Shown here: positions 20,238 to 31,545 of the stretch, piece by piece | How positions within the stretch are numbered: the stretch's first letter is position 1 | Layout of the letters: every line of letters begins with the position of its first letter | DNA from: Brachypterus glaber | Lineage: Eukaryota > Arthropoda > Insecta > Coleoptera > Kateretidae | Direction of reading: 5' to 3' | Assembly: GCA_958510825.1 (NCBI GenBank) | Contig: OY294048.1 | Span: forward strand, 35,429,026 to 35,493,025 | DNA: 64,000 nucleotides | The notes under the pieces: generated by a model | Database searches by the model: none | What the model saw: only the letters and a program-made list of their open reading frames with translations | What the model was told of the DNA's origin: nothing | Made by a program: the position numbers and the translations under genes

Positions 20238-20545
20238 TTAATCTAATACCCTTTTAAAGTGCTAAATATGAGAAACACTCATTTGTACAAATACCCACTA
20301 TTTTTGCTAGTCGCTATACATGGTGCACCAGTATAATTAATCTAATACTCCCTTTAAAGTGCTCAGTTATTATTTGTACAAATACCTAGTATTAGGTGCG
20401 CCTGATAAGAACATTTTAATTTTATTTTCTGTTTTAGATTTTTACGATATAAATAGTCATTGAGGCGAAATGGCTCAAATTAATAATACTATAAATACCT
20501 AGTAGTTTTGCTAGTCGCTATACGCGGTGCCCTGCTAAAAACTTG
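20238..20545. repeat. imperfect direct repeats, unit about 100 bp
   Basis: TAATCTAATAC-C-TTTAAAGTGCT occurs at about 20238 and 20337, each followed by ATTTGTACAAATACC. TTTTGCTAGTCGCTATAC then a GGTGC segment occurs at about 20302 and 20507. Confidence 0.6.
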
Positions 20546-20572
20546 ATAAGAATAGTATATTACATAACTAGT

Positions 20573-20658
20573 ATGGAAAGTTACATATTTCACGCGATTG
20601 GGAACGAGCCGTCAGGCGAGTGAGGAAACCCCACGAGTGAAAGAAATACACTTTCCAA
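20573..20658. repeat. short hairpin repeat
   Basis: TGGAAAGTTACATATTTCAC and the complement of its right side (TGGAAAGTGTATTTCTTTCA) are imperfect inverted arms around a GC-rich loop. One arm recurs alone near 33707-33740. Confidence 0.55.
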
Positions 20659-20659
20659 C

Positions 20660-21129
20660 ATGGTAATTTTTGAATATCTATAACTCGATTGTTATTAATA
20701 AATTAAAAAAATATTCAAACAAAAATTGTTGGAAATTTCCTCCTTAATAAAATTGGTTATATATAAGAAGCATATAGAGCGAGATAACCGCACTCAGCCC
20801 TAAAATTCAAGATAGCGGACACCCCTTACGCAAATCACCCGGTGAAAAACTAACAGGAGTGTTCTGTTACTATCCACTACTACCCTTTAAAATATCAGCC
20901 CGTGTACATTTAATGCAATTTAACATAGGAATTTTTCGTTATTTGACAGGACTATTAATAAAATACACTTAATATCTGTAATAATATTATAAAGTTATTA
21001 CAATTATTGTAATGTAAATTATTATAATGTAAACCATTTCCTACTTTCATTTCAATACATAAAATATAAATTTACTACTGTCGAATACATGCAGTGCAAC
21101 CCTAAAGTCCGGCCCCCCCTTACTACCCT
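20660..21129. other. spacer, nothing recognised
   Basis: AT-rich sequence without supportable features. Confidence 0.4.
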
Positions 21130-22492
21130 CATGAAATTCTCTCCGGCTTTGAAAATTTGGACTACATTTTGGGTACCTTCTTGGACCTTTCCAAAGCATA
21201 TGAAACAATTGACCCTGATATCCTCATTGAAAAGCTGGAGAGATATGGAGTGAGGGGAGCAGCATTGGAGTGGATAAAGTCTTTTATAAAGAACAGAACA
21301 CAAAAAGTAGTAGTCACTAAGGATGGTCAAGAATTCACCTCAGATTTAGTAGAATTACCCATAGGTATTGCCCAGGGAAGCGTAATAGGTCAAATTCTCT
21401 TCGCAATATACGTGAATAACATTGTATCTGCAATAAGCACTGGATTACTGGTCAATTTTGCAGATGACACGAACTCCGTCATAAAAGCAAGTAGTCTTGA
21501 TGTTTTACTGAACAAACACAATCAAACCATTACTGAACAGTGGTTCTTAAAAAACAAGCTTGTCCTTAATAAGGACAAAACAAACGTGATACTCTTTAGA
21601 ACATCAAGATCAAACTTTGCCAATCCTGGACAGGTGCTTATTGGGGATACAATGATCAATATAACAGATAACACCAAATTTTTAGGCCGAAAATCTTTCC
21701 TGGGGTTTACATTTAGAAGAACTTGGTAAAAAATTAAGCAGGGCTATGTTTTCTATAAGGGTCCTAACACCTTATGTAAGTTTCGACACACTAAAAGTGG
21801 TGTATCACTCGAACTTTGGTTCAATTTTAAAATTTGGAATAATCTTCTGGGGAAGAAGTACTGGTGTCGACGAGTTGTTTAGAATTCAGAAACGCACACT
21901 TAGAATAATGTTAGGTCTAAAATATTCTGACTCGTGCAGAGGACTTTTTAAAAATAATAAAATTTTAACGCTCACTGGTGTTTATCTTTATGAAATATTA
22001 ATTTTTATATTTAAAAACCATCAGCTTTTTAATAGCATGACAACAGTAAGTAGCAGAAACTTCAACTATATTATCCCTAGACATAGATTAACTATTTTTG
22101 AAAAAGGAAGCTTTTATTCTGCAATATCTATGTTCAATAAACTTCCTGATAATATTAAGTCAACTCAAAACTTTACCACCTTTAAAAGAAAAGTTTTTCA
22201 GCTTTTGGTTGAATTAGAACCGTATCAGTTAAGCGATTACACGGGATAAACTACTATTTTCACTATTTTAATGTAATTTAAATTATTCTGTTTATTTTTT
22301 TTTTAATTATTTATTTTACTTGTATTCTACTTGTATTTTACTTGTGTTTGCTCTTTACTTGTGTAGGTACTTTATATTTCTATACTTTTTTTTCTTTATG
22401 ACAAATGTTCATGTTCAAAATGTGTATTTCCTGTGAATATTTCATTTTAATTTATGAATAAAGTTTATTATTATTATTATTACTTTTGAACG
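21130..22492 (+). mobile_element. 5'-truncated non-LTR retrotransposon
   Basis: Contains the reverse transcriptase relic at 21157-22249 and ends in AATAAAG followed by a (TTA)n run at about 22464-22492. The endonuclease and any first ORF are missing, as expected for incomplete target-primed reverse transcription. The 3' terminus is the same as in the element at 38365-40165. Confidence 0.8.
21157..22249 (+). pseudogene. non-LTR reverse transcriptase, frameshifted
   Basis: The first part (21157-21729) carries the palm motifs FLDLSKAYETID (A), AQGSVIGQILFAIY (B) and FADDT (C, catalytic Asp pair), plus KTNVILF. A frameshift near 21690-21710 puts the thumb and C-terminal part into another frame (HLEELGKKLSRAMFSIRV onward, to 22249). 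The part before motif A is missing. The sequence resembles I/Jockey-type elements, and the exact clade is not settled. It copies element RNA into DNA at the target site. This copy cannot make a full enzyme. Confidence 0.88.
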
Positions 22493-22705
22493 GCTTAAGT
22501 AATCAACTTGAATCTGAAATACATACCTAAATAATTTTTTGGTATATATTTAATGGGGACTTTATAAACTTTAAAAATGGCTGGTACCCTAGCCTACGTG
22601 TATACAGTATAGCACTGGATAGGTAGGTTTGTTAGGGTAGGGTGGTTGTTTACACACTGCTTCTGCGGAACCAAGAAAGCTACTCACTTATCCTAACAAA
22701 CCTAC

Positions 22706-23166
22706 CTCTGCCGAATTTTTTTTAAAAAGCATTAATTTGTTTTATTAAGGTGGGCATTGAAATCGTACATTTTACACCATAGTTTGATTTAGTTTGACAG
22801 GTAAGGATTAATTTTTAAAGTAAGGTTAATTATTTGTCAAATTCAAAACATATCACAGCAAAAACACAGTATCCGCTTCTTTCTGTTTTCCAAAAATTAA
22901 AATTAGTATAATAAATCTTATCGAAAAAGTAAAACAATCTAATTTACATAACTTTTCTAATTATAAAGCATTATAAGAATAATTTAAATAGTACAATACA
23001 AAAAACTAACAAAAAATCCAGTACTTACTGTAGAAGGTTTTTGTCAAAAGCTTAACCCAACTTTTAAAATCTCTTATCAAGATGATATGATGTTGTAAAA
23101 TTTAGGATTTAAATGTCTCCCTTGATAAAACCTATTACTACCTTTTAAAAAATTTCGGCAGACCTA
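22706..23166. mobile_element. inverted-ended element (MITE)
   Basis: The left end TCTGCCGAATTTTTTTTAAA and the complement of the right end (TCTGCCGAAATTTTTTAAAA) match with one or two changes. Just outside the left end, GGTAGGTTTGTTAGG (22623) and CCTAACAAACCTACC (22691) form a further inverted pair around 45 bp. Confidence 0.6.
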
Positions 23167-23319
23167 TCTACTGCTGGAGGCCTGTGAAATGATTCACACT
23201 GTATGATGTCTACTGTGCTGCGCCTTCGCCAAAATTGTAAATGTTATATCACGGCGCGTAGCGCTAGAATATAATTATACGGTAGTTTCGAATTTCCCAA
23301 AATCCCAATAAAACGTCCT

Positions 23320-23520
23320 GGACAAAAAATTCTTGGATACAAATGTGTTTCATGAAAAAATAAGTCCGTCCGTCTGTCTGTCTATCCGGTGTCACGTTTT
23401 TTCTAGACACGATAACTCAAGAATGAATAAATCCGATCGACTCGAAATTTTCAGAAAAAAATCGGGTTCTATGAGGGGAAGGTTTCTATTGTTTTTGTAT
23501 TCCCCGCAAAAACAAAAAAC
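23320..23520. repeat. dispersed repeat with GTCTGTCTGTC and ACACGATAACTCAAGAA blocks
   Basis: A short CCGTCCGTCTGTCTGTC run is followed by GACACGATAACTCAAGAATG. The second block recurs at about 24955, 46278, 47691 and 54735. The open frame here (23333-23536) is not thought to be a gene. Confidence 0.5.
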
Positions 23521-23687
23521 AAACATGGGGTTTTAACTAAAAAGAAAATTCCGATTAACGGAAAAAAATTACTTGTATTATAAGGATCAATTCTGCCAAT
23601 TTTGAAATATATCCCCACAAAAATAAAAAGTTATGGGGGGTTAAAAAAATAAAAAAATTATCATTTAAAAAAGAAAACTAAACTTTA

Positions 23688-23878
23688 CCAAACTATAACT
23701 GTGATATAGTTTCCCAAATGTTACAGTATTAATAAACACATGTTGCGTGGGGATTCAAATGTACCAGCACGGTCTCTATGTTCGTATGACAACATTTTGT
23801 ATACAATACACACATTGCAGTATTTAATATCACAAGTAAAGTATTAAATAATAATGGTGGCGATATAAATAAAAAAAG
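23688..23878. mobile_element. one arm of the 62929-63612 foldback family
   Basis: The sequence from ACCAAACTATAACTGTGATA to GGCGATATAAATAAAAAA is almost the same as 63428-63612, including the shared GTACCAGCACGGTCTCTATG block. The opposite arm is absent. Confidence 0.8.
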
Positions 23879-24224
23879 TGTATTAACAAATAACATTTAG
23901 TATTAACAATACAACGAAATTTTCTGAGTGTATGAATGATGTATTAAGTAGACAATACTTTTAAAAACTGATGAAATCAACTTTCTTGACTGGTTTGAAT
24001 CTTTTTAGAGTGAGAAATTTTAAATAGTTTATTCTTTTTGTTAGATCAGCAGTATTTTCTGTAGTCAATAGTTTATTATTTTTATTGAATTTTAAAACTC
24101 TTCAAAACTCAAATACTGATTTTTTTCGTTAAAATCTGAGTTAATCACAAATATCTTTATAATATTTAAAACCTTTTTCAAGTTGTCTGGCCCCACTGTC
24201 CCCATACCTACTTGGACATACTGA

Positions 24225-24400
24225 ATGGTGAACAAAAAAAGCACCAATAAAATTTTAATGCTGCAGGGCGATTCTTCATTTAAAACTAAGCAAACAAGTA
24301 TTCTTTACCGAAACACCTAAATTTAATATTAAAAGTTACATTTTTGGTACAATACAATATAAGTGGGGTTGTGAGGCATGGTACTGCCTTGCATTTATTT
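24225..24400. mobile_element. fragment of the 7141-7840 element family
   Basis: Shares AATAAAATTTTAATGCTGCA then GGG(C/T)GATTCTTCATTTAAAAC and the following ACACCTAAATTTAATATTAA with 7285-7377. No ends are present. Confidence 0.65.
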
Positions 24401-24570
24401 TTTTGAAAACGGTTGGTCCTATAGCGTTACATTAGTTGTTACTTTTTAGTACCGTGGAATTTGTCAAACTGGGCGTCATCACCCAAACACTATGATCTGG
24501 ACTGCATAAGTCGGGTAAAAATGCAAGTAGTGGATCCACTGCTTGTGTCCATCACAGAAAAAGAGTATTT

Positions 24571-24795
24571 CTTGAACCAAGGACACGTGTCTCGATATTC
24601 TCTTGTTTCATGGCCAGCCTTTTTTTGAAAAAAGTCAATGTCCTTAAATGAAAAGCACGGGTTTTTGAATGAAGGTCCGCGCTCTTCAATGAAGACTCAG
24701 TCTTCATTCAAGGACATTGGCTTTGGTTCAAAGAAATGCCTTGAAACAAAAGAATATGGCTTTGAACATATCGAAAGACACTTGCTTGGTTCAAG
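24571..24795. repeat. foldback element, relative of 10705-10866
   Basis: The outer arms CTTGAACCAAGGACACGTGT and ACACTTGCTTGGTTCAAG pair, as do ATATTCTCTTGTTTCA and TGAAACAAAAGAATAT. AGCACGGGTTTTTGAATGAA is shared with the copy in the CPAP1 intron. The open frame 24638-24967 is a by-product. Confidence 0.7.
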
Positions 24796-24809
24796 GAATC
24801 CTTTTTGCC

Positions 24810-25080
24810 ATTCCGTTTTGAAAATTTTCAAAATTTTGGGAAAGCCTTGTATTCGTGAAAAAATTTTAATTTTTTTTTGCGTATTTTTGCGTTTTATGAC
24901 GTTTTTTGTCGATATAAATCGGGAAAAAAACGGACGGTCGGGAAATCTTGTGTGCACGATAACTTAAGAATGATACAGACTTAAAATTTGGCATACAGGT
25001 ATATTACCAAAAGTTCTAGTTTGGGATTGTTTTTGGTGAACATTGGGGTGCAGCAAAGGGGGCAAATAGGGAAAAATACA
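24810..25080. repeat. dispersed repeat, first copy (second at 46117-46400)
   Basis: GGGAAAGCCTTGTATTCGTG, GCGTTTTATGACGTTTT, GTCGATATAAATC and CACGATAACTTAAGAA, then GGTGAACATTGGGGTGC, recur in the same order at 46140-46390 and its tandem duplicate. Both loci lead straight into the same GC-rich minisatellite. Confidence 0.75.
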
Positions 25081-25084
25081 AAAA

Positions 25085-25600
25085 ATTGAAAATTGCTATA
25101 TAGGGGTTTTTAAGGTTGCTGAAAGTGAATCTGATAATAAAATTTTTCTATTTTTCTAACTTCACCCCTGCGGGGGTGAGGGTGTAAATATTTTTAAATT
25201 ATTTCTATAATTTAGTCAAAATAGGTATATAGGGGTTTTTGGGGTCGACGAATCTGAATCTGATTTTTTTTTCTTTTTTTCACCCCCTAGGGGGCAGGGG
25301 TAGTTTTCGTGAAAATTGGAATATTGGGGTTTTTAGGTTGCTGAAAGTGAATCTGAAAATAAAAAAAACTCCACCCCCTGAGGTGCAGGGGGTAGTTTTC
25401 TTGAAAATTGATATATTGGGGGGTTTGAAGTCGCTAAAACTGAATCTAAAAATATTTTTTTTCCAAATCCACCCCCTGAGGGGCGCGCCCCCGCCCGGGC
25501 GGAGGTAGTTTTCGTAAAAATTGATATATTGGAATTTTTAAGATTGCTGAAAGGGAATCTGATATTAAAAAATCCATTCCACGAGTGGATGTGAAAAATG
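25085..25600. repeat. diverged minisatellite, unit about 75-90 bp, about six copies
   Basis: Each unit contains CCACCCCCTGAGGGGC-GGG, TAGTTTTC(T/G)TGAAAATTG, TATATTGGGG, TTTTTAAGGTTGCTGAAAG and GAATCTGATAATAAAA. The same array is at 47835-48310. The palindromic CCCCTGAGGGG core could form small hairpins. Open frames here are incidental. Confidence 0.8.
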
Positions 25601-25639
25601 GGAAAGCTATTTTACTGGGCAGTGTATTTTCGGTGTGTA

Positions 25640-25876
25640 CGCACATGATTAGGCGACTTTAGGTTAGCACTCATTTGACCGAATATTTAGGTATCACAAA
25701 TACTTCATATTACAATGCTTTTTATTTCTGTGAAAATGACGATGTAAACATAAAATTTAAATATGTTATTAAAATGGCACTTAAAGGATTCTGGTATTTA
25801 TTAACCTTATTTTGATTGATAGTTAAATGTATATTAATGGAGCTTCCTATAAGTAATGGATAATAAAAGTAGAATT
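25640..25876. other. spacer
   Basis: Nothing recognised. Confidence 0.4.
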
Positions 25877-26286
25877 GATATAGTAATAAAACTGCGTATT
25901 TTTAGGTATAAAATTTTTATAATAAAAAGTGGCCGAGCGCTTTCGATATGTTATATCATCATCAGGGCTGTGCCTTGTCAAATAGAAGGAATCCTTGTAT
26001 TATAAGTATTAAACATAGCGGAGTAATTAATAAAAAATATAGATTATAAACATCAAAAGATCAAGTATAAAAATACAAATTTGTTTATACTTTTTAATTT
26101 GTATTTTTATTCTTGATCTTTTGTGATGTTTATATTCTATATTTTTTTATTAATTACTTATAATACAAGGATTCCTTCTATTTGACAAGGCACAGCCCTG
26201 ATGATGATATAACATATCGAAAGCGCTCGGCCACTTTTTATTATAAAAATTTTATACCTAAAAATACGCAGTTTTATTACTATATC
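25877..26286. mobile_element. 410-bp near-perfect palindrome (foldback MITE)
   Basis: The left arm starts GATATAGTAATAAAACTGCG and the right arm ends with its exact complement. Pairing extends about 195 bp inward, including GGCCGAGCGCTTTCGATATG and TCATCATCAGGGCTGTGCC, with a small insertion (AAACATAGCGGAG) in the left arm. The loop is near 26081-26096. Open frames on both strands (26158-26505) are palindrome by-products. Confidence 0.9.
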
Positions 26287-26918
26287 AAAACCAAGGTATA
26301 CACGTCTAACCATCATATGAAAAGTAGAATTAGAATGGTACATTCTCTATTACAAATCTTCATGTCAATAAAAATATTTTGTTATTATATGATGTGTGAA
26401 AGATCAACCTATTTCTACTCGATAGGTTTTACGTATTCTGAAAAATTACATTATATGAGGAGCATTCACGCAAAACTTAACAAGTCCACATATGTCCAAT
26501 TTTAAACTAATACGTGATTAATACACCCGCTCTCAACTTAACGGTTAAAGCGTCATAAGGCAGGATGCGCGCAAGTGACAGGCACAATAGTTACATCTGT
26601 ACGTCTCACATTGTCTAGGTAATTTGAATGCCTTAAAAATTAAGTGTGGTGCAATAGTCGTTGCCACTTTTCTAATCCCTGCAAAAATAAATAAGAAGCG
26701 TTTGTTAATTAAACTTAAAGTTTTTTTTACGATACCTATTTATTTTTAGTAGGGAATGTAATTTTCATTATTTTCTAGAAATATAGTATATTTCTAATCT
26801 AATAAGAAAATAAAATGTGGTTAGAATAGAATTTTATTCACAAGCATAAATAAATAACAAATTACCTCGTAAAGTTAATTTACCATTTTAAATGATCTTC
26901 TACAGAAATTTTGCAGGG
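26287..26918. other. spacer
   Basis: No gene. 26545-26615 (AACGGTTAAAGCGTCATAAG, GCGCGCAAGTGACAG) resembles the repeat shared by 29880-29990 and 41215-41345. Confidence 0.4.
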
Positions 26919-27056
26919 AGTGTCCGTTTCACTTATCGCCTTCGCTAAATTTCAATTATTAATTAACTGAAAAAGGCAAATCGGCGCCAGTTAGAATCGA
27001 ACTCACGATAGTAGACTTGCTATGTATACGCGCTAGCCACTACGCTATGCCTCCCA
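26919..27056 (-). mobile_element. tRNA-derived SINE, copy A
   Basis: On the minus strand the tRNA-like head (27056-26983) has an A-box-like TAGCGTAGTGGCTAGCGC and a B-box-like GAGTTCGATTC, internal RNA polymerase III promoter elements. It runs into GGCGCCGATTTGCCTTTTTC and a body (GCGAAGGCGATAAGTGAAAC, GGACACTCC) shared with copy B at 29523-29804. The head cannot fold into a proper tRNA acceptor stem. Confidence 0.75.
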
Positions 27057-27136
27057 TTGGACATGATAAGTTAAAAATAAATCATTAAAACAAATTCAGC
27101 TGGATTTTTTCACTTCAGGTTCCAAATCACAATATA

Positions 27137-27433
27137 AAATAGTTATTTATGGTACTAGTGGGTAAAGCCAAGCAGGTTAATTTTCGAGAGGGCAATATCG
27201 GTTTACCCATGAGTGCCATAGAAGGTTTTATCCAATAAATAGCTTAGGAATTCATATTTTTATTAAAAATTTTAATGACATTTACAAGAAAATAATTTGA
27301 CAAGTGACAGTTGAGTGGGTAAAATAAGTAATTATCCACTCAATAAAGTAAAAGCCACGCGGGGGTTATTATTGAGTTTATCTATTTAAAATAAAGCTGG
27401 TAATTGTCTTATTATCTGTATGTATTGGATAAA
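27137..27433. repeat. long inverted repeat, left copy (partner 37262-37566)
   Basis: About 297 bp match the complement of 37262-37566 closely, including GGTACTAGTGGGTAAAG, GGCAATATCGGTTTACCCAT, TTATCCAATAAATAGCTTAG and TTGAGTTTATCTATTTAAAA. The copies point in opposite directions 10 kb apart. They may be two insertions of one MITE or the termini of a large element; see findings. Confidence 0.85.
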
Positions 27434-29501
27434 AATTGTTAAATGCACTTACCCCCTTTTTTCCTATCAAGGCCCCTTTTTTTTGTTTCTGTATGATTAT
27501 ATTTTTTTCAAAAACAATATATTAATAGTTCTTTCTCTCATGTTTTCTGAAAATTTCTTATCATTCGGATATTCCGTTCTTGAATTCTCGTGTTCACAAA
27601 AAAAACGTCATACACGGACGGATTAATTACACAGGCCAACAAATTTTCAAGTTTTGAAAGTTGATTTGGATCTGACAGCTGATTTTGGGCTTTTTAGTTA
27701 TACTGATTTCGAATATAACTTCCGTTTTTGTCCATCACGTAAGGGTTTTGAACAACCGCACAGTGGGCCAGGAAAACAAAAACAGGGACAAAATTCTGAA
27801 TTTTTGCATACGACTATTTTTGATACCGCTGATTTCGAATAAAATAACGAAAAATTAAAAAAAAAAAACGTACCATTTGGCAAGTCCAATTTTTTTGTTT
27901 GTTTAGATCTTTATAAAAATGTGTCAAATGTCTTCTTTTGATTATATTGATGTAGACCTATGTCCATAATTAAAAAATTCTACACTTCATGTTAAAGAAT
28001 GCTTGTTTGGCAGTTAGTGGGTCTTGACTAACCCAGAAAAAAAAACATCCGATCACAAAATCCTTGTTGGCCTGTGTTACCTTTCTGATTTTTGTTTTGT
28101 TTTTTGGATCAAACTCGCAAACAAAATTCATATACTATTTTATTACAGCCTAAAGTCTCAAAAAAAAACAAAAACATTACTGGACAATAGAAAAAAAATA
28201 CTGTCAAAATGAAAAAACAAACGCACTCGGGTTTTCTAATATCTCCAACCTACTATTCTTTTCGTGTAGGTACTACCGTTCTGCGCAATGATTTGACATT
28301 TATTTGAAAAACCTATCATGTGGATTTTGATTGTTACTTTGTTACTGTATTTAAAATAATTACATAAAATGTTATCGAAAAACCGCCATATGCTGCGTAG
28401 CACGCATAGACAAAGAACATAGATGAGCTCTCATCTCAAGGTTATATACAAATTTACGAGTCCTCCATTTTGATCGGAAGTTACGTCAGAAATCTGCCGG
28501 GAAATTTAAATTAGTGGGTAAAATGTAAATAAGTAAACGACATAACCTTACTTTTTAAAGTTTTTATTATTTACTGTCGAAGTATATCATTCTGTTTCTG
28601 TAGATATGAAATTATTTAATTCAAATCATAGATAAGATAAAAATATTCTTTGAAAAAGCACTATAAAATATACAAAAAACACAGAAAGACTTTAAAAGTT
28701 CAAAAACGCTATTATATAGTCTATAATAAAATAAAATGTTCACCCTTCTAGCACAAAACACCAAACGCGTAGAAAAAATAACAGAAAAACCTCGAAAACA
28801 AACTCAAAACATACATAAATTAGGTTATGTTAACCTGTTGCACGAATATGTTAGAGGTGTGTGCGAAGAATTATATTTTTATATTTAAATTACTGGTAAA
28901 AATAAATAAATATCTGTGTAGTATAACATATTGATTTAGTTTTTACATATATAACAAACTGTTGCAACAAAACAACGACAAAAAGAAACTTTTACTGACT
29001 ATTGAAGTGAAATGAAAAGACACATCTCTAACAAAGAAAATATTCCTATCTAACGCAACACAGTGTTACCAACATAAATATATATTTTTTTACTTTATGT
29101 TGGACAATTGGAATCAAAATGGAGGACGCATTTAGTCGGGACGCAGAAGTATGCGCAGAAGGTCAAAAATCAATCTATTTGTTTATTTTGTCTATGGTAG
29201 CACGGTAGTATACTCTGTATAATGTTATATTGTTGGCAAACTGGTCTAGTTGCGCAAAATAGGCGACAATTATTGGCATTAAAATAATTCATATTACTTA
29301 GTTATTCTACTGTTTTTGCATTAAGTAGTATTTAACCTTGCAAAATGAAAACCGGCGATATTTTTTTATGAAACACTTCCCATTGGCGAACTGGGTCAAT
29401 GTTTCCTTTCAATTTCTGTACGATTTTTTTCGTGTTTATTGGTATTTTATAAAAAAATATATGATTTAATTTTAAATTACCACTATTTTTACCCGAATAC
29501 A
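27434..29501. other. spacer, nothing recognised
   Basis: AT-rich with many short frames lacking domains. No repeats were assigned. Confidence 0.4.
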
Positions 29502-29522
29502 GCAACGCGGAAGAAGGGTTAT

Positions 29523-29804
29523 GGTTTTACCCGGAAGGTTTAGGGTAGTGGTCTACCGCGTCTGTACATGACAAGTCTACTAGCTAACTAGCGTGTATGC
29601 GATTCTCACTGGCGCCGATTTGCCTTTTTCATATAATTAATAATTGAAGTTTGGCGAAGGCGTAAGTGAAGCGGACACTCCATATAAAAACTGGTTCGAA
29701 AGTCAGTACAAGCCGGTGGTTCCCTTTACTATTAGCCCACACAAGTCCTGGACTTAGGTGATGCTTAATTAAGTAGAATAGTACGAGGTTAAACAAACAT
29801 GTAA
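29523..29804 (+). mobile_element. tRNA-derived SINE, copy B, with target duplication
   Basis: The head (about 29532-29612) contains TAGGGTAGTGGTCTACCGCG and GCGATTCTCACTGGCGCC, followed by the body shared with copy A. It is flanked by a 21-bp direct repeat with one mismatch (29502-29522 and 29805-29825, starting GCAACGCGGAA), the length expected for LINE-mobilised SINEs. The B box is degenerate, so the copy is probably transcriptionally dead. Confidence 0.72.
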
Positions 29805-29879
29805 GCAACGCGGAACAAGGGTTATTTATTTAACGTATCTGTATAGTCATCCACATGATAGAAAAACTCTGATACAAGG

Positions 29880-29995
29880 GGGAGGTATCACCTAACGGAC
29901 AGCGCGCTCTCTTCTTTACGTCATAAGCGTGCGTGCGTGCAAGTGAGACGCACTTACATTCCACACATATTTTCAATAGCCACACATCCGTGTGC
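29880..29995. repeat. dispersed repeat, inverted partner at 41215-41345
   Basis: GGGGGAGGTATCACC, GCGCGCTCTCTTCTTTACG, GCGTGCGTGC and GCAAGTGAGACGCACTTACA match, in reverse order and complement, the segment at 41215-41345. Confidence 0.6.
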
Positions 29996-30090
29996 CGAAC
30001 AATATGTATTTGTTTGTTCCCCTATACTGCCGAGCCGATTTTAACGATCGAGGCGTCATAAAAATCGTCTTATCAGGCGAGTGAGATAGG

Positions 30091-30120
30091 GAACGTTCAA
30101 GTATTACGTAACTCAAATTT
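30091..30120. mobile_element. isolated end of the GGGAACGTTCAAG MITE family
   Basis: GGGAACGTTCAAGTATTACG then TAACTCAAA. No inverted partner was identified nearby. Confidence 0.55.
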
Positions 30121-30635
30121 TGATCATTTTGGAATGTTCGCATAACACTAAATTAGCCACAAAAAGTAACCGAATTTTAAATTTTTAATCCACGTTGCCA
30201 TTCCGTGCGTTTCTCCGCGCAACAATGCATTGTAAAGCCTTCCAGGACCAACGATTTAAATATATCCACTTGTGTAATAGGTCGTATAAGTAACAATCTT
30301 ACACTCTGTCCTTGTTCTATAATAAATGATATCTACTTGATATTTTAAACAATAGTAAATTATTTCAAAATTTTACAACAAATAAATAGTTATTTGTATT
30401 TATTCTGTCGCAAATACTTAAGAATAATAAATCGTGTGAAAAAAATGTATTTATTTATTTTATTGAAAACAATGCATTTGTGCAGTGATTGAATGTCAAT
30501 AGTGAATTTCTTTGAATGTCAAGGAGTCTAAAGCGTCACGTCTACATACTCGATATTTTCAATTGTATTGATCTTGTCTATGTAACGACTTAAAATTTAT
30601 AGGCTTTTCTGTATTTGATATTTATTAACTTCTAG
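30121..30635. other. spacer
   Basis: Nothing recognised. Confidence 0.4.
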
Positions 30636-30782
30636 AAAATATTTACCTCGAACATGTTTATCTCGAAAACCATTGCCTCGCACGCCATTACCTCGAAACA
30701 ATTTACTTCTAAATGAAATTACCTCGTATAAAAAATTACATCGTATATAAAATTACCTCGTATAAAAAAAAATACCTCGAGT
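30636..30782. repeat. degenerate tandem repeat of an ATTACCTCG motif
   Basis: About nine units of 14-20 bp each contain TACCTCG or a one-base variant (TATCTCG, TGCCTCG, TACATCG) followed by A-rich filler. It ends GAGTACGCCCGACC. Confidence 0.75.
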
Positions 30783-31059
30783 ACGCCCGACCGATATGTC
30801 AAGCGTTATGTGTAGAATTTTCAAAATGAATATTATATTTTTTTGAAATATTTCTCGTATTTAGATTTTTATTTTGATCGGTTATCTTTGGATATCATGA
30901 CCTTCTGCCTCCAAGAGTCATCATCATCATACAAAGTAACTGCTATAAACTCAGACCTGCTGCTCCATTGTGTTTCCGCGTAAACATCATTTGATGTAAA
31001 AGCAAAAGCCGTTCCAACAGATAAAATGCTTTTGGCAAAAGTCAAAAGCTAATTCAATG

Positions 31060-31200
31060 GAAGCTAGATGCGTTTTTGGAACAAAATGTTTTTGGTATGC
31101 AATACGTTTTGCCCCAAAAACTCATCTGGCTTCCATTGAATTCGCTTGGGTGACACTTGACGGTAAGGGAACGTTCAAGTATTACGTAACGCAAAATCTG
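31060..31200. repeat. local inverted repeat with a GGGAACGTTCAAG MITE end
   Basis: AAGCTAATTCAATGGAAGC (31046) and GGCTTCCATTGAATTCGCTT (31128) are inverted around GTTTTTGGAACAAAATG-type sequence. GGGAACGTTCAAGTATTACG follows at 31169. The open frame 31057-31275 spans this and is not considered a gene. Confidence 0.55.
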
Positions 31201-31545
31201 TCCATTTTTGACTTTTTTTTTGAGGATTTAGTGAACGCCGTGTGCAACAAAATTTGCAACAAATCCGTATCTTAGGCCTAGATCATTGTTACAAACATAA
31301 TCCAATAAACATTTTACCATCCAAATTTTATTTAATATTTTTTTCGTAGATTAACTTATAAGTTTATTCTTTGGAAACAAATTTTACCTAATTCTATCTT
31401 ACTATTAGTCGTAATAAACCTCATAATAAATTTTGGTTGCAATAAACGAACTTATAAGCTGAATTACAGAAAAAAATATTAAATTAATTTAGATTAGCGC
31501 TTTGTTCCGCCATGGTATCTTAGTTCTAATTAAATAAATGTCAAA

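Noticed and set aside
26158..26505. Overlapping open frames on both strands
   Set aside because: Explained by the 410-bp palindrome, which reads the same on both strands.
30636..30782. CRISPR-like array
   Set aside because: Repeats are short, degenerate and irregularly spaced, and the genome is eukaryotic.
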